Positions 33,662 through 44,519 are shown, counted from the first letter of the stretch. The stretch is 64,000 bases of DNA from Maniola hyperantus (GCF_902806685.2 NC_048557.2:310001-374000); one strand, 5' to 3'. Notes: generated by a model not told the origin, from the letters alone. Numbers and translations: made by a program.

Positions 33662-34006
33662 TTTTATATATTTTTTTTTTTATTCAGATACAAGTTAGCC
33701 CTTGACTGCAATCTCACCTGGTGGTAAGTGATGATGCAGTCTAAGATGATAGCGGGCTAACCTGGAAGGGGTATGGCAGTTTTTATTAAACCCATACCCC
33801 TTTGGTTTCTACACAGCATCGTACCGGAACGCTAAATCGCTTAGCGGCACGGCTTTGCTGGTAGGGTGGTAACTAGCCACGGCCGAAGCCTCCCACCAGA
33901 CCAGACCAGAAATTTAGAAATTATAAAATTCCAAACCTCTGCCAGGAATCGAACCCGGGACCTCCCACTATTAAGACCACAGCGCTCACCACTGCGCCAG
34001 GGAGGT
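33662..34006 (-). mobile_element. SINE-L, full length
   Basis: T-rich stretch (A tail) at the left, complete body, and an intact tRNA-like head at the right with B box GGGTTCGATTCC and A-box region TGGCGCAGTGGTGAGCGC (on minus). Best SINE-L copy in the window. Confidence 0.85.
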
Positions 34007-34437
34007 CGTCAGGTTTGTTACTCAATACTGAACCGATTCGTCTGAAAATAATAAATACCATAACTTGATACTTTACTTAACTTAATTAACGGAAAGAGTT
34101 ATCTCGGGATTTAAAAAAAAACATATATCCAAGCGGATGAAGTCGAAGTATCTTCGAGTGAGTAAATAAGAAATACACATATCTTATTTACTTATTTCAA
34201 AATTCAACATTTACAGCTCAAACTTGTATGAGTTTTCAAGTTTGTATTTCAAAATGTAAGAATTTTGAAGTGAAACACGTTTACTTTGCAAGATAGGCTT
34301 GAGTTAAACCAAACTTCGTTCGTAATAAGTGTTTAAGTCACTTTGTACGTTGTACGTGTGAGTCTTCTGGTTTCTTTTACTTGGTTTCTTGTATCAAACT
34401 AACAGGCAAGATTTTGTCAAGAAACTTCATACATTTT
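34007..34437. other. Unassigned AT-rich sequence
   Basis: No recognised elements. Confidence 0.3.
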
Positions 34438-34640
34438 TTAGGGTTCAATATCCGATGCGTGCCAACTGCCAATAGACCCTATTACTAAGCCTCCGCTGTT
34501 CGTCCGTCTATCTGTCAGCGAGATGTATCTCAACCATTTAGATGGAGAGTTGGAATTTTCAGTGTGTATTTCTGTTGCCGCTAAGTACGTACTTATAACA
34601 AAATTTTCAAAATGGCTGCCATGTAAATTACTACCCATAT
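34438..34640 (-). mobile_element. CCGG repeat, second subfamily
   Basis: TTTAGGGTTCAATATCCG end, CGTCCGTCTATCTGTCAGCG, GATGTATCTCAACCATTTAG; matches 18.9 kb. Confidence 0.5.
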
Positions 34641-34745
34641 TATTCACTATTCACTACCCATATTATAAATGCGATGCATATTGTGTTTGTCAGAGCACCC
34701 ATAAGGTAGGGTTCCGTAGCATGACTAGTTGCTGAAAACATTGGT

Positions 34746-34858
34746 TACCTCACGATAAACGAAAACTTTGGTGGTACTCACGATAAACGAAAACTTTGGT
34801 GGTACTCACGATAAACGAAAACTTTGGTGGTACTCACGATAAACGAAAACTTTGGTGG
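34746..34858. repeat. 28-bp tandem repeat, 4 units
   Basis: Unit TACTCACGATAAACGAAAAC+TTTGGTGG. Units 2-4 are identical and the first begins TACCTCACG. No spacer sequences, so not a CRISPR array. Confidence 0.9.
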
Positions 34859-34964
34859 TCATTATAAAAAAGTAGTTTTTAGGGTTTCTTCCCCAAAGGG
34901 TTAAATACGGAGCACTAATAACGTCACTCTGCTGTCCGTCTGTCTGTCTGTCTTCGCTGGCTGT

Positions 34965-35100
34965 GCTTTTCGGTGTAAGTTAGCCATTCTAGCACATTGG
35001 AACTCCAACGTCTATCGATTTTTCTAACTATGTGCTTTGCCCATTGCCACTTCAGCTTCGCAGCCCTTTTAGCTATGTCGTGTTCTCCTGACGAACTCGA
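34965..35100 (-). pseudogene. RTE LINE ORF2 fragment
   Basis: Minus frame gives AAKLKWQWAKHIVRKIDRRW, the RTE C-terminal KWQWAGHI.R..D.RW motif. It is embedded between pieces of a CCGG repeat (CTGTCTGTCTGTC at the left, TACGGAACCCTAGAAA at the right), so it is a nested or chimeric insertion. Confidence 0.7.
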
Positions 35101-35379
35101 CAAAACTATAAAGGTTACTTGTTTTTGATACGGAACCCTAGAAAAGTAAATATTTTCTGGGAACAATCTCACGCCCAAGTAAACCCACTAAACAACAGCA
35201 GAGGCCGTGTCTCAAAAAAAAAATTGTTTCATTAGCAAAACACAAAAGACTACGCACGAAGCAGGCTGTATTTCTCTCGCAAATTGCCTATAAATTTTTA
35301 TTATGGCCACTCTTATTTGAGGTACCGAGGTTTTGCAGATAAATAAGCTTGTTTTATTATGTATGTGTATGATTTGTTG

Positions 35380-35470
35380 TGTCTACTTTAATAGGGTCTT
35401 GGACTGTAGTATTAAATAATGTGATTTTTTGTATAGTGGTAGTTTATGGGGCTAGAATTCATTATTACAG
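35380..35470 (+). repeat. Repeat copy with empty CCGG site
   Basis: GGTCTTGGACTGTAGTATTA..GTGATTTTTTGTATAGTGGT. The copy at 56.1-56.8 kb has the same sequence interrupted by a CCGG repeat exactly in the T run. Confidence 0.7.
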
Positions 35471-35692
35471 AGAATAGTTTAAAAAATCATGATTTTTATT
35501 TATTTTTAACATAATTAATTAATTAACGTCACGCTGCAATGTAAAGCGATGCATTACGTCACAATGTGTAAACGACAAAATTATTCTATTTTTATGTTAA
35601 AAATAGAATACTACGAAAAATGTGTTATGTGTATGTTAAAAATTGAAAATTATTTGTCGTTTACGGATTGTGATGTTAAAAATAAATACATA

Positions 35693-35903
35693 CCCATATT
35701 ATAAATGCGAAAGTGTGTTTCTTTGTTGGTTTGTCCTTCAATCACGTCGCAACGGAGCAACGGATTGACGTGATTTTTTGCATGATTATAATTTAAGACC
35801 TGGAGAGTGATATATGCTACTTTTTATCCCGGAAAACCAAAGAGTTCCCATGGGATTTTGAAAAATCTAACTCCACGCGTATGAAGTTGCGGGCATCAGC
35901 TAG
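35693..35903 (+). mobile_element. Hel-D Helitron, complete
   Basis: CCCATATTATAAATGCGAAA start, ends GCGGGCATCAGCTAG/T. Confidence 0.8.
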
Positions 35904-36147
35904 TACTGCTTCATAAATCATAAGCTATTCATCATTGTAGTCACGACATAATGCCATGCTCTGTACTACTTAAGGACCAACCCTTAATAAAAATTTCACC
36001 CTATAATAAAAACGTTTTTCATCCAAACGGCGGTCGTAAGTTGATCGTAAGTATTGTCACGCACTAAAGCCGTATTTGTCACTATAATAATAGTTTTTAT
36101 GTTTTTTATAGCACGCACTATATTTATTACTAGGTTACTTATCTATG

Positions 36148-36350
36148 TTTGGTGGGAGGCCTCGGCCGTACCTAGTTACCATCATACCGGCAAAGCTGTA
36201 CCGCCAAGCGATTTAGCGTTCCAGTACGATGCCGTGTAGAAACCAAAGGGGCATGAGTTTAATAAAAACTGCCATACCCCTTCCAGGTTAGCCTGCTTCC
36301 ATCTTAGACTGCAACTAAGGGCTAACTTGTATCTGAATTTTAAAAAAAAT
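36148..36350 (+). mobile_element. SINE-L, 5' truncated
   Basis: GGTGGGAGGCCTCGGCCGTA to ACTTGTATCTGAATTTTAAA; the segment CATCATCACTTACCACCAGG is deleted. Confidence 0.7.
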
Positions 36351-36475
36351 GTCTGCGGCCAGCTGGGAGCGGGAATATGCTTAAGGGGGCCTACCCTTAA
36401 CTTCAAATCCTAGTTTTAAAAAATACTACTAATCATTCCTCATAGCTTGGCTCATTGGCTAGGGTTTGGAATAGA

Positions 36476-36604
36476 ATCGAGATGGCAATCGGGGTATGAA
36501 GCGGGGGACGCCCACACACCCGCACGTCACCCGCACCGGGTTAGTTCGGGGGCTTTGCGGGTGTGCGGGGTATCCCCACCCCGATTGCCATCTCGACCTG
36601 TCGC
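36476..36604. mobile_element. GC-rich fold-back element
   Basis: Left TCGAGATGGCAATCGGGGTA, right CCCGATTGCCATCTCGACCT; interior CCCGCACGTCACCCGCACCGGG. Confidence 0.65.
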
Positions 36605-36699
36605 AAACTATAGTATTTTTGAAAGCATTTATTTCAAAAGGTATTGAAAGATATTTTGTTTATTGTCCCGTAGGTAGTATTTAAAAAAAAAATAGTGGC

Positions 36700-36866
36700 C
36701 ATGTTTATCATGGCATATATTTTCCTTCCCCTTTCCCCTATATTAAAGCTTGTGATAGAAGTAGGTAGGTACGACAATAGTGCAACAAGTGGGGCTTGAA
36801 CTGCCGCCGCGCCGACCTTTCAAATTTCAGTCCGCTCCTTTTACCGTTGAGCTATTGAGGCTTGAT
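36700..36866 (-). mobile_element. SINE-F
   Basis: ATTTTCCTTCCCCTTTCCCC body, then GACCTTTCAAATTTCAGTCC and ACCGTTGAGCTATTGAGGC, giving on minus a clear A box TAGCTCAACGGTAAAAGGAG. Confidence 0.7.
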
Positions 36867-37092
36867 TTCAAACAATGTTTACAATAAAACATAGCTATTG
36901 GAAAAACTGGTACAAGTCAGCTAATAATGTTTACAAAGCAAATTAACTTAAGAGTAAAGAGCAAATTAACTGAGAGAAAATAAATAAAAAATTGTCTACC
37001 TGTGTGAGACTCTTTGTGGACCGGAGGCTTTATTAATTAAAACCGTCAAGAAAACAAATGGATCCTCAAGAAAAACCTCCACAAAGGCGGCG

Positions 37093-37790
37093 CAAGGACC
37101 GGTTGCATTAACATATTTAACAGAGACGTAAACATAACGTTAACAAACCGTTACTGAAAGAAAACGCTGAATCACCTTTTGTTAGCGCTAACATTCGTAA
37201 GAAAGATAAGTTTATATATCGTTAAATTGTTAACGTTACTTTATTATTTAAGTAAAGTAAAGTATCGGTTTTCCTCCTCGAGTATTAAATACCTTGTTGA
37301 AAGTCTACCGCATAAAAATAACAACCACCAAAGTTTTTTTTGTATTCCACTACAAGTTAACCCTTGACTGCGATCTCACCAGGTTGTAAGTGATGATGGA
37401 GTCTGAGATAGCAGCGTGCTAACTTGGAATGGGTTTGGCAGTTTTTGTAACCCCTTATCGGTTTCTACACGGCACCGTACCGGAAGACTAGCACAGTTTT
37501 GCCGGTAGGGTGGTAACTAAACACGGCCGTAGCCACCCACCAGAACGGACCCAAGCCAACAGTTTACTTAGATATTATAAATTCCCAAATTGCCCCTGCC
37601 GGGTACTTTATCCAGAACCTCTCACTTATAAGACCACAGCACTCACCACTGCACCAGGAAGGTCGTTAAAAATCCTATGATGTTCTGACACACATTTGAC
37701 TAGTTTTTACGTGATGCAATGCTACTAAATTAGCATTTAACATACAATTAAAGTTTGCGTTTTTAACGTGTCTGTTAAATAACGAACCAA
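37093..37790. mobile_element. MITE-B relative split by a SINE-L
   Basis: Left part GGACCGGTTGCATTAACATA..GTTAGCGCTAACATTCGTAA, right part GTGTCTGTTAAATAACGAAC, with the SINE at 37336-37668 between. TIRs are too decayed to define the TSD. Confidence 0.45.
37336..37668 (-). mobile_element. SINE-L, full length
   Basis: ACTACAAGTTAACCCTTGAC tail side to AAGACCACAGCACTCACCAC and TGCACCAGGAAGGTCGTT at the tRNA-like head. Confidence 0.75.
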
Positions 37791-38000
37791 CCAATTTGTA
37801 CCAATTGTTCGACTCACCTGGCATTAAGTATTTGCAGAGGTGATATAAAGGAGCGCACTTCGTGGACGAGGAACGGGACGAAGATTAATTGTTCATGTAT
37901 AGCTGAGAATGTTTGAACCTTGAAAGTCACTTTAGGCACTTTTTTTAAAATTCATTATAGGTAAGCACGCGTGACCACGATCACACCTGATGGGAAGTGA

Positions 38001-38056
38001 GTTTGAGCTTTGCGTTGATAGATCAGTCAGTCACCTTTTCCTTTAATATATTTAGA
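38001..38056 (-). mobile_element. Hel-E Helitron 5' fragment
   Basis: GTTTGAGCTTTGCGTTGATA to AATATATTTAGA/T, fused to a LINE tail scrap at 37938-38000 (ACCACGATCACACCTGATGG). Confidence 0.55.
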
Positions 38057-38624
38057 TTCAAATCGGATTAAACTCGAAATACTTGAATACCACCACCACC
38101 ACGAAATATATTTCAATAACTTATCGAACTTGTTCAGAAATACCTAGTTATCGGAGAAGCAATACATCTTTACATTCAGCAGAGATAAAACACAAGTTGT
38201 TTCATACAAGCCGGTACGTGTGGCTCAAAACTCTATCAAAAGTTCAATCCTAAAGCCAAGCGCCAACTGACGACTTAGTATCTACAATTTTGTCTTTGAA
38301 ACTAAGAGCTAGCGCGCACCAAGGTAAATTTCCGTACGTTTTTGAAATATAAAGAAGCGCGTGCACTGCGGAATTAATTCCGCAACAGATTTGGAAGAGA
38401 GCAAGAGAGAGAGAGAGAGCATATAAATGGCAATTGGCAATGTATTTTTCTCCCACTTGACTGGACAATTTCATACTGATGATGAGGTTCTTTATGGTGT
38501 AGACTAACATTAATTAAGTTTTTTTAGGTACACGATTTTATTACTAATTCTGAATTATTACTATTTTTAATTTGTGTTTATTATTTTTACTGATTTAAAG
38601 AAAAGATTTTAGCTTGTCTTGCAA
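38057..38624. other. Unassigned sequence
   Basis: Contains a short (GA)n (GAGAGAGAGAGAGAGC at about 38404). No defined element. Confidence 0.3.
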
Positions 38625-39667
38625 TAGGCTACTTGACTCATATCTAATTTCGTCCAATAAATGATTATTTATTATAGTATTTTGCTTAAAACAACGAAAT
38701 ATATCAATAACAATTATTAAAAACGCAGGATGGATATATAAATCCAATTTAAAAAAATACAATTTTTATTTTTATTTGAAACGCAGAAAACGCTGTCAGC
38801 CATGATGTGACGTCATTAAATATGTAAACAAAGAAATGTCATTCCTATGTCACGCGGGGACTAACGTAGTATCCATATATATAAAATTTAGAGTCCTGAC
38901 TAACTTATATATCAACGCACAGCCTAAACATCTAAACAGCTGGTCCTAGATACATGAAATTTGGTGAGTGTGTTCTTTGTAGGTAAAGGGAGGGTATCCA
39001 CTAGGAAAGGATTTTTTGAAATTCCACCCCTGAGTGGGTTAAATGGAGGTTTGAAATTTATGAAGTCCACGCGGGCGAAGTCACGAGCATAAGCTAGTTT
39101 TTATATATTTCTAAAAACTCATAGTAAACGTAAAAAAATATCGTTTTCTCTTTATAAATTGAATAAGTTATTAAGTAAGACTTACAACAAAGTGATCTTT
39201 GCAAAAATAAATTTGGGTTGAAGTCGTTAGTCATATAGGATCCCTTTAAGCAAGTCTTTGCGTGTTACGTATATTTATTTCACTGGGCACTCTAATCCAC
39301 AACTTTCCTGTGGTCTTTATCGATGCGTTTTTTACATTCTCGGATGATACAATAACGATAATTACTATATTTTTCATGTAAACTAGTATAGAAGTCATGT
39401 TTATTAAACTTTGGTAGGTTATGCTCAGTATATATAATGTACTCTGTGGTTATGCTGTTGTTTACAAATGCATGACGTCAGAGCACAGATAATCTATCGG
39501 CCAAACATGGCCGACAGTGTTTTCACCTGTCTAAGAAAAATATTTTTTTAAATTAAAGTTGTACGGTTTTTAGGGCGCAAAAAAATATAGTGTTAATTTT
39601 TTTGATATAATAGGACAAATATTAACCATTTAAGACCAACTTAAAAAAATTGTCAAGTAGCCCATTA
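38625..39667. mobile_element. Long fold-back/TIR element with nested Helitron
   Basis: Ends AATAGGCTACTTGAC and AATGGGCTACTTGAC (inverted). Further in, GAAAACGCTGTCAGCCATG..TGACGTCAT pairs with GAAAACACTGTCGGCCATG..TGACGTCAT on the opposite strand. TSD not resolved. A Hel-E variant sits inside. Confidence 0.55.
38872..39097 (+). mobile_element. Hel-E variant Helitron, complete
   Basis: A/TCCATATATATAAAATTTAG start, ends CGAGCATAAGCTAG/T. Confidence 0.7.
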
Positions 39668-39944
39668 TCAACATCACATTATTATTTGCCTTTAATGAAC
39701 TTAGGCTGTAAAACTCCGATCTCAGATCAAACCCGGTTGTCTGCGTCAGGCCTTAATCTTCTCAACTCGTCCTGACTCATGAGTAGGTTTAACTTAAGCT
39801 AGTTCACAGATTTACATGGATTTTGAATTCAATACTAGTAGAATTGTTATAAGACAAAATTATCATACCTACCTACTACATACTCAAGACTTCCAGTTTT
39901 TTAATTCCGACACAAACAGTGTTATAAGTTTAGTTAGTTTTAGT

Positions 39945-40124
39945 TTGTTTGTTGGTTTGTCCTTCAACCACGTCACAACGGTGCAACGGATTGACGTGAT
40001 GTTTTTTCATGGGTATATATAAAGAACTGGAGAGTGACATAGGCTACTTTTTATCCCGAAAAATCAAAGAGTTCCCACGGGATTTTTAAAAACCTAATTC
40101 CACGCGGATGAAGTCACGGGCTAG
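39945..40124 (+). mobile_element. Hel-D Helitron, 5' truncated
   Basis: TTTGTTTGTTGGTTTGTCCT to GAAGTCACGGGCTAG/T. Confidence 0.65.
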
Positions 40125-40127
40125 TGA

Positions 40128-40235
40128 GAAAATATTTTGGAGAACTCACAAGAATGCTGGTTCATGCTGAGGGGAGACCCATGCTCAGTAATGAGCCGGT
40201 AATGCGTTGATGATGATGATGATGATGATGATGTA
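40128..40235 (+). mobile_element. SINE-R 3' end
   Basis: TATTTTGGAGAACTCACAAG, GAGGGGAGACCCATGCTCAG and a (GAT)n tail of about nine units. Confidence 0.65.
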
Positions 40236-40305
40236 TGTACCTCTGTGCGTCTGTGTATCTGTGTATCTATCTGTGGCATCGTAGCGCTCAAACGAATGAA
40301 AATTG

Positions 40306-40685
40306 TGTTAGCTTATTGAAGTTAGTTTAATGAATTGGACAATATTTGACTCATCCGATGTCACGCGATCTGTGGCGGGGAGCCATCTTGAATCGATTTG
40401 TATAAATACCAGTGTTTGAAGGTTTTTAAGCAGTCTCGTTCCGACTCGAGACTCAACGACTATTAAATACTTTTGTGTTTAGGTCGATATTCTGATTAAG
40501 TGGTTACAATAGCAATTGTGCCCTAATCAAGTTAATATTGCAGTTAGGGTATTATAAAGATTAAATCTCTCGATAAGCCTCTACGCGTTGTGATCTATAT
40601 CCACGTGCAAGCTTTATATGAGGGAACATTTTAATAACTTATAAAATTAGTTAAATTTAACCTGCTTTTCTGACTATTGCTTTTA
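40306..40685 (+). repeat. 5' LTR of the TRIM-like element
   Basis: 380 bp; TATAAATACC about 105 bp from its start. The LTR does not end in CA (ends TTTTA), which is unusual. Confidence 0.75.
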
Positions 40686-41200
40686 GTTCAGAAGTGGGAT
40701 CTAACTTACGTCGCCTTGATTTTGCTTTGCCATCTACACAGTTGTATTTTTGAAAACGCGAGTAATTTAAAGTAACTAAAATTAAAAATATACCCGCAGA
40801 TATTTTTTTATAAAGTACCCGCAAATTTTTTGTTAATTTTGAACAGTTAGACGCCACCGAGTTTCTTGCTGGTTCTTCTCGCTAGGTAGTGGCAATCCGA
40901 ACCAGTGGTAGAATCGCTTTAGAATCAAGTAATTTAGTACAGTAGATGATGCAGATTTTGTGTACATCGAATGAGAGGTCAAACGTTTAGATTTATTGTT
41001 GTGTGATTAAAGCTGACAGCGGGCAGTTCAAGGAATGTTTTCATGTTTTGATTGCTAATGGGCGAATACCCTCTGTTTTATTTGTTGTGAACATTACGGG
41101 GTCACGCAACAAAACAGTTTAGTTGTTGTGAACATGAAGGGGTCACACAACGGGTAGTCGGTTATTTCACGAGACGTGAAGACGATCAGGAAAGGCCGAC

Positions 41201-41580
41201 TGTTAGCTTATTGAAGTTAGTTTAATGAATTGGACAATATTTGACTCATCCGATGTCACGCGATCTGTGGCGGGGAGCCATCTTGAATCGATTTGTATAA
41301 ATACCAGTGTTTGAAGGTTTTTAAGCAGTCTCGTTCCGACTCGAGACTCAACGACTATTAAATACTTTTGTGTTTAGGTCGATATTCTGATTAAGTGGTT
41401 ACAATAGCAATTGTGCCCTAATCAAGTTAATATTGCAGTTAGGGTATTATAAAGATTAAATCTCTCGATAAGCCTCTACGCGTTGTGATCTATATCCACG
41501 TGCAAGCTTTATATGAGGGAACATTTTAATAACTTATAAAATTAGTTAAATTTAACCTGCTTTTCTGACTATTGCTTTTA
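41201..41580 (+). repeat. 3' LTR of the TRIM-like element
   Basis: No difference found by eye from the 5' LTR; followed directly by the TSD ATTG. Confidence 0.75.
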
Positions 41581-41599
41581 ATTGAATCCGGATTCTTCA

Positions 41600-42160
41600 G
41601 CTTTCAGTGCAGTACAAACGAGCTCTTTAAAGATATCCTATGTCATAATTTATGTCATAATTTGCTCGTTGCACAAAAGAAGTTAAGGTCACTTTGTTCA
41701 AGTCCTTTTGTCAGAGCTTCTACACGTGCAGTCTGTGGGTTGACTATACCCAAAAATCTATAAACGCCCTCCGAGTCCAGTATAATAACATCTTCAGAAT
41801 AATGTTGGGACTGCCTCGGTACTGTAGCGCGTCCGGTATGTTTGCGGATAACTGTGTAGACGGCTTCTTCGCAATCATACGGAAAAGGATCGCCTCAATC
41901 AAAAGTAGGTTGGAGAGAAGTCCCAACATTATCCTGAAGGTGATAGCAGACAGACAGGACAGCGCTCTCAAAGCGCACTGGATGTCTGCATTAGTTAATA
42001 TAAGTATATTAATTATATTAACTAACATAGAATAAGTTTCTTACTAACATACATTATATTATAATATAGTTACTAACATAGGTTAAGATGGTTACTAACA
42101 TAATATTGTGGGCCTTTGATGTCTGAGGAAATAAAGATTATTTATTTATTATTATTTATA
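41600..42160 (+). pseudogene. Non-LTR retrotransposon ORF2 C-terminal fragment
   Basis: A 113-residue frame at 41694-42035 (INALRVQYNNIFRIMLGLPR, then CSASGMFADNCVDGFFAIIR) has the look of the region after the reverse-transcriptase domain in an insect non-LTR element. It lacks the catalytic FADD region and is 5' truncated. A TTACTAACATA-repeat and AATAAAGATTATTTATT tail end it. The clade is uncertain. Confidence 0.65.
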
Positions 42161-42164
42161 ATCA

Positions 42165-42325
42165 TCATCATCAACCGATAGACATCCACAGCTGGACATA
42201 GGTCTTCCACACGCCACGGTCTTGCGCCGCCTGAATCCAGCAGCTCCCTGCAACTCGCTTGATGTCATTCGTCCACCTAGTGGGGGGTCTTCCAACGCTA
42301 CGGGTGCGAAGTCGCCATTCCACAC
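42165..42325 (-). pseudogene. RTE LINE 3'-end fragment
   Basis: (ATC)n, AACCGATAGACATCCACAGC, then GCGCCGCCTGAATCCAGCAG and GTCCACCTAGTGGGGGGTCT, the reverse of the RTE ORF2 end and tail. Confidence 0.75.
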
Positions 42326-42576
42326 CTAAGCAATAGTATAATAATAAATTCGTTTCAATTTGAAACTTCAGTGAAATAACAACATCGCCATAAATTCAAA
42401 TAAATTGCAACGAACAAAAGACCATATTTCAAGGAATAAACCCCTGAAATCATTGAAACATGTCCACGGACCAGTAAGTCAATGGTGAAGTAACGTTGCG
42501 CTATAAAATCTTATGGCGAACTTTAGTGTTAGTGCATTCGGACTATGCACAACTATCTTGTGTGGTATAATATGTA

Positions 42577-42919
42577 AGTGCCACAAATTGCTATTGCGCT
42601 GGAACCATGTCTCATTAACATCGAAATGACGTCATTTTGACGTCGCGTCGGCCGAAATAAAAATACACGCTGAAATTTTGATGGTTGTTTTCCCGAAGAT
42701 GAAGATGCTTTTTTGCATTTATTTTTTAGATTTTAAGATAATATGAGCGTAGATAAAGTTGTCCCGCAAATAGCTAATGCGCGTGGCCGCCATTTTATGA
42801 CATCAGCACTAGATTGAAGTTTCGAGCTGTTGGTATATTTTTATTTCGGCTGACGTCAAAATGACGTCATTTCGATGTTAATGAGACATGGTTCCAACGC
42901 AATAGCAATTTGAGGGACT
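42577..42919. mobile_element. MITE-M, 343 bp, long TIRs, TA target
   Basis: About 80-bp inverted repeats beginning AGTGCCACAAATTGCTATTG and AGTCCCTCAAATTGCTATTG and including AAATGACGTCATTTTGACGT. TA at 42575-42576 and 42920-42921. Consistent with a Tc1/mariner-type MITE. Confidence 0.75.
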
Positions 42920-43105
42920 TATAGTTAAAAATATTTTCCTGTAAGCGCAATGAATTGTGGTAAATGCTAAATCCCATAAAGCCGGTCGTTCCCGAGCCAG
43001 CTGTCACTGTGGCGGGTAACGTCGCGCCATAAAAATCACACTAAAATTTATGGCGCAAAACTCTCCGAGTGCAATCGGATTGCGGACTACTATGTAGTAC
43101 GTAAG

Positions 43106-43424
43106 CAGTGATAGCCTAGTGGTTAGGACGTCCGCCTTCTAATCGGAGGTCGGGGGTTCGATCCCGAGCACGCACCTCTAACTTTTCGGAATTATGTGCG
43201 TTTTAATTAATTAAATATCACTTGCTTTAACGGTGAAGGAAAACATCGTGAGGAAACCTGCATGCCTGAGAGTTCTCCATAATGTTCTCAAAGGTGTGTG
43301 AAGTCTACCAATCCGCACATGGCCAGCGTGCTAGACTATGGCCAAAACCCTTCTCACTCTGAGAGGAGACCCGCGCTCTGTAGTGAGCCGGTGATGGGTT
43401 GATCATGATGATGATGATGTAGTA
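43106..43424 (+). mobile_element. SINE-R, full length
   Basis: GTGATAGCCTAGTGGTTAGG head with CGCCTTCTAATCGG (Arg-TCT-like anticodon arm), B box GGTTCGATCCC, complete body and (GAT)n tail. Best SINE-R copy here. Confidence 0.9.
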
Positions 43425-43444
43425 CGTTGGCGGTGCCGTAGAGG

Positions 43445-43640
43445 TGTTTTTTTTTTAATTTATAGACTAGCGCTTGGCTGCAATCAGACCTGGTGGCAAG
43501 TGATGATGCAGCCTAAAATGGAGCGCGCTTGCCTAGAAGATGCGTATTCACTCTCGACTTGAAGGGACCCGTATTATAATTGGAGGGGAAAACTGATGCT
43601 GGAAGAGTGTTCCAAATCTAGCGGCAATGTGTACCGTGTT
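43445..43640 (-). mobile_element. Jockey/R1-like LINE 3' end
   Basis: Minus strand: TATAATACGGGTCCCTTCAA, GAATACGCATCTTCTAGGCA, GCGCTCCATTTTAGGCTGCA; matches the 3' part of the LINE at 4.34 kb. Confidence 0.6.
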
Positions 43641-43716
43641 TGCACGACTATGAGTTTAGCTTATTATCATCATCATTATCAACCGTCCACTGCTGGACAT
43701 ATTATGTTTCTTTTAC

Positions 43717-43926
43717 GACGCGGCATTGACTCCGAGTGGCCTACTTCCGAAACGTTCGTTGACGTCTAGCGTCAGTCAGATGTTTTATTTGCAATATATC
43801 GTAAACTTTTACAAAAATATAAGATTTTTTTTAATATTTTTTTCGCGTTTTTTGTGTGGTATCATATCAGTAATCATCAGTACTATCACCTGTCGTCGTT
43901 TTTGCCAGCGTTCTGGTTACACCCTG
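43717..43926. mobile_element. MITE-C, left end lost
   Basis: GGCATTGACTCCGAGTGGCC, CGTTCGTTGACGTCTAGCGT, ends CAGCGTTCTGGTTACACCCTG/TA. Confidence 0.65.
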
Positions 43927-43930
43927 TATA

Positions 43931-44217
43931 TCCATACTAATATTAAACTTTTTTTTTTTTAATTTATTATCAACATACAAAAAAAAATATTAGGTAGCAC
44001 GCATTGCAAAACAACCACAGAGGTTTGACCCTCTGTCTGTCTGTCTGCTAGCCTTTCATGGCCCATCCGTTCAACCGATTTTTACGAAATTTGGTACAGC
44101 GATAGCTTGCATCTCGAGGAAGGACATAGGCTACTTTTTATCCCGGAAAATCAAAGATTTCCCACGGGATTTTTAAAAACCTAAATCAACGCGGACGAAG
44201 TCGCAGGCATCATCTAG
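43931..44217 (+). mobile_element. Hel-D-like Helitron with internal insertion
   Basis: TCCATACTAATATTAAAC start, T-rich insert at 43946-44020, then GTCTGTCTGTCTGCTAGCC and end CGCAGGCATCATCTAG/T. Confidence 0.65.
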
Positions 44218-44477
44218 TTACTTATATAATGGTTCTCAGTTCTCTCTTACTCTCTTCACGTCAATACTTCTAAAGTTATATCCAGCACTATCGGTCAAGA
44301 CACGCTCTGCGAAGCTCACAAGCGAGTGATCTAGATTTAGATTTAGATATCCAACCAATTCTAATTTATCTATACCTTTGAATCGAGACATCAATTGTTC
44401 AAGTTCGATTTTCAATGCATTGCGAAATATAATTAGGGTTCCGTACCCGAAGAGTGGTAATGTTGTGGTTAAATCAC

Positions 44478-44519
44478 AAAAAATGTGTCCATGAAGATTA
44501 CTTCATGGACACATTTTTT
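44478..44519. repeat. Perfect palindrome, 19-bp arms, 4-nt loop
   Basis: Left arm AAAAAATGTGTCCATGAAG, loop ATTA, right arm its exact complement. Confidence 0.95.

Larger units (their letters stand above)
40306..41580 (+). mobile_element. TRIM-like non-autonomous LTR retrotransposon
   Basis: Two 380-bp direct repeats (40306-40685 and 41201-41580) appear identical base for base. Both start TGTTAGCTTATTG and end TGACTATTGCTTTTA. The direct repeat ATTG flanks the whole unit (40302-40305, 41581-41584). Each LTR has TATAAATA and, further on, ATTAAATA (possible poly(A) signal). The 515-bp interior has no gag or pol. AGGAAAGG just before the 3' LTR may be a polypurine tract; the primer binding site is not clear. 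Identical LTRs imply a recent insertion. Orientation is inferred from the TATA box. Confidence 0.75.

Noticed and set aside
34746..34858. CRISPR-like array
   Set aside because: The repeats are contiguous, with no spacers, and the genome is eukaryotic.
40306..41580. Simple segmental duplication of 380 bp
   Set aside because: Both copies start at TGTTAGC and end at the same base, and a 4-bp direct repeat flanks the outer ends, which fits LTRs better.
43106..43185. tRNA-Arg-like gene
   Set aside because: It is the head of a full-length SINE-R with a GAT-repeat tail; the same head occurs several times in the window.
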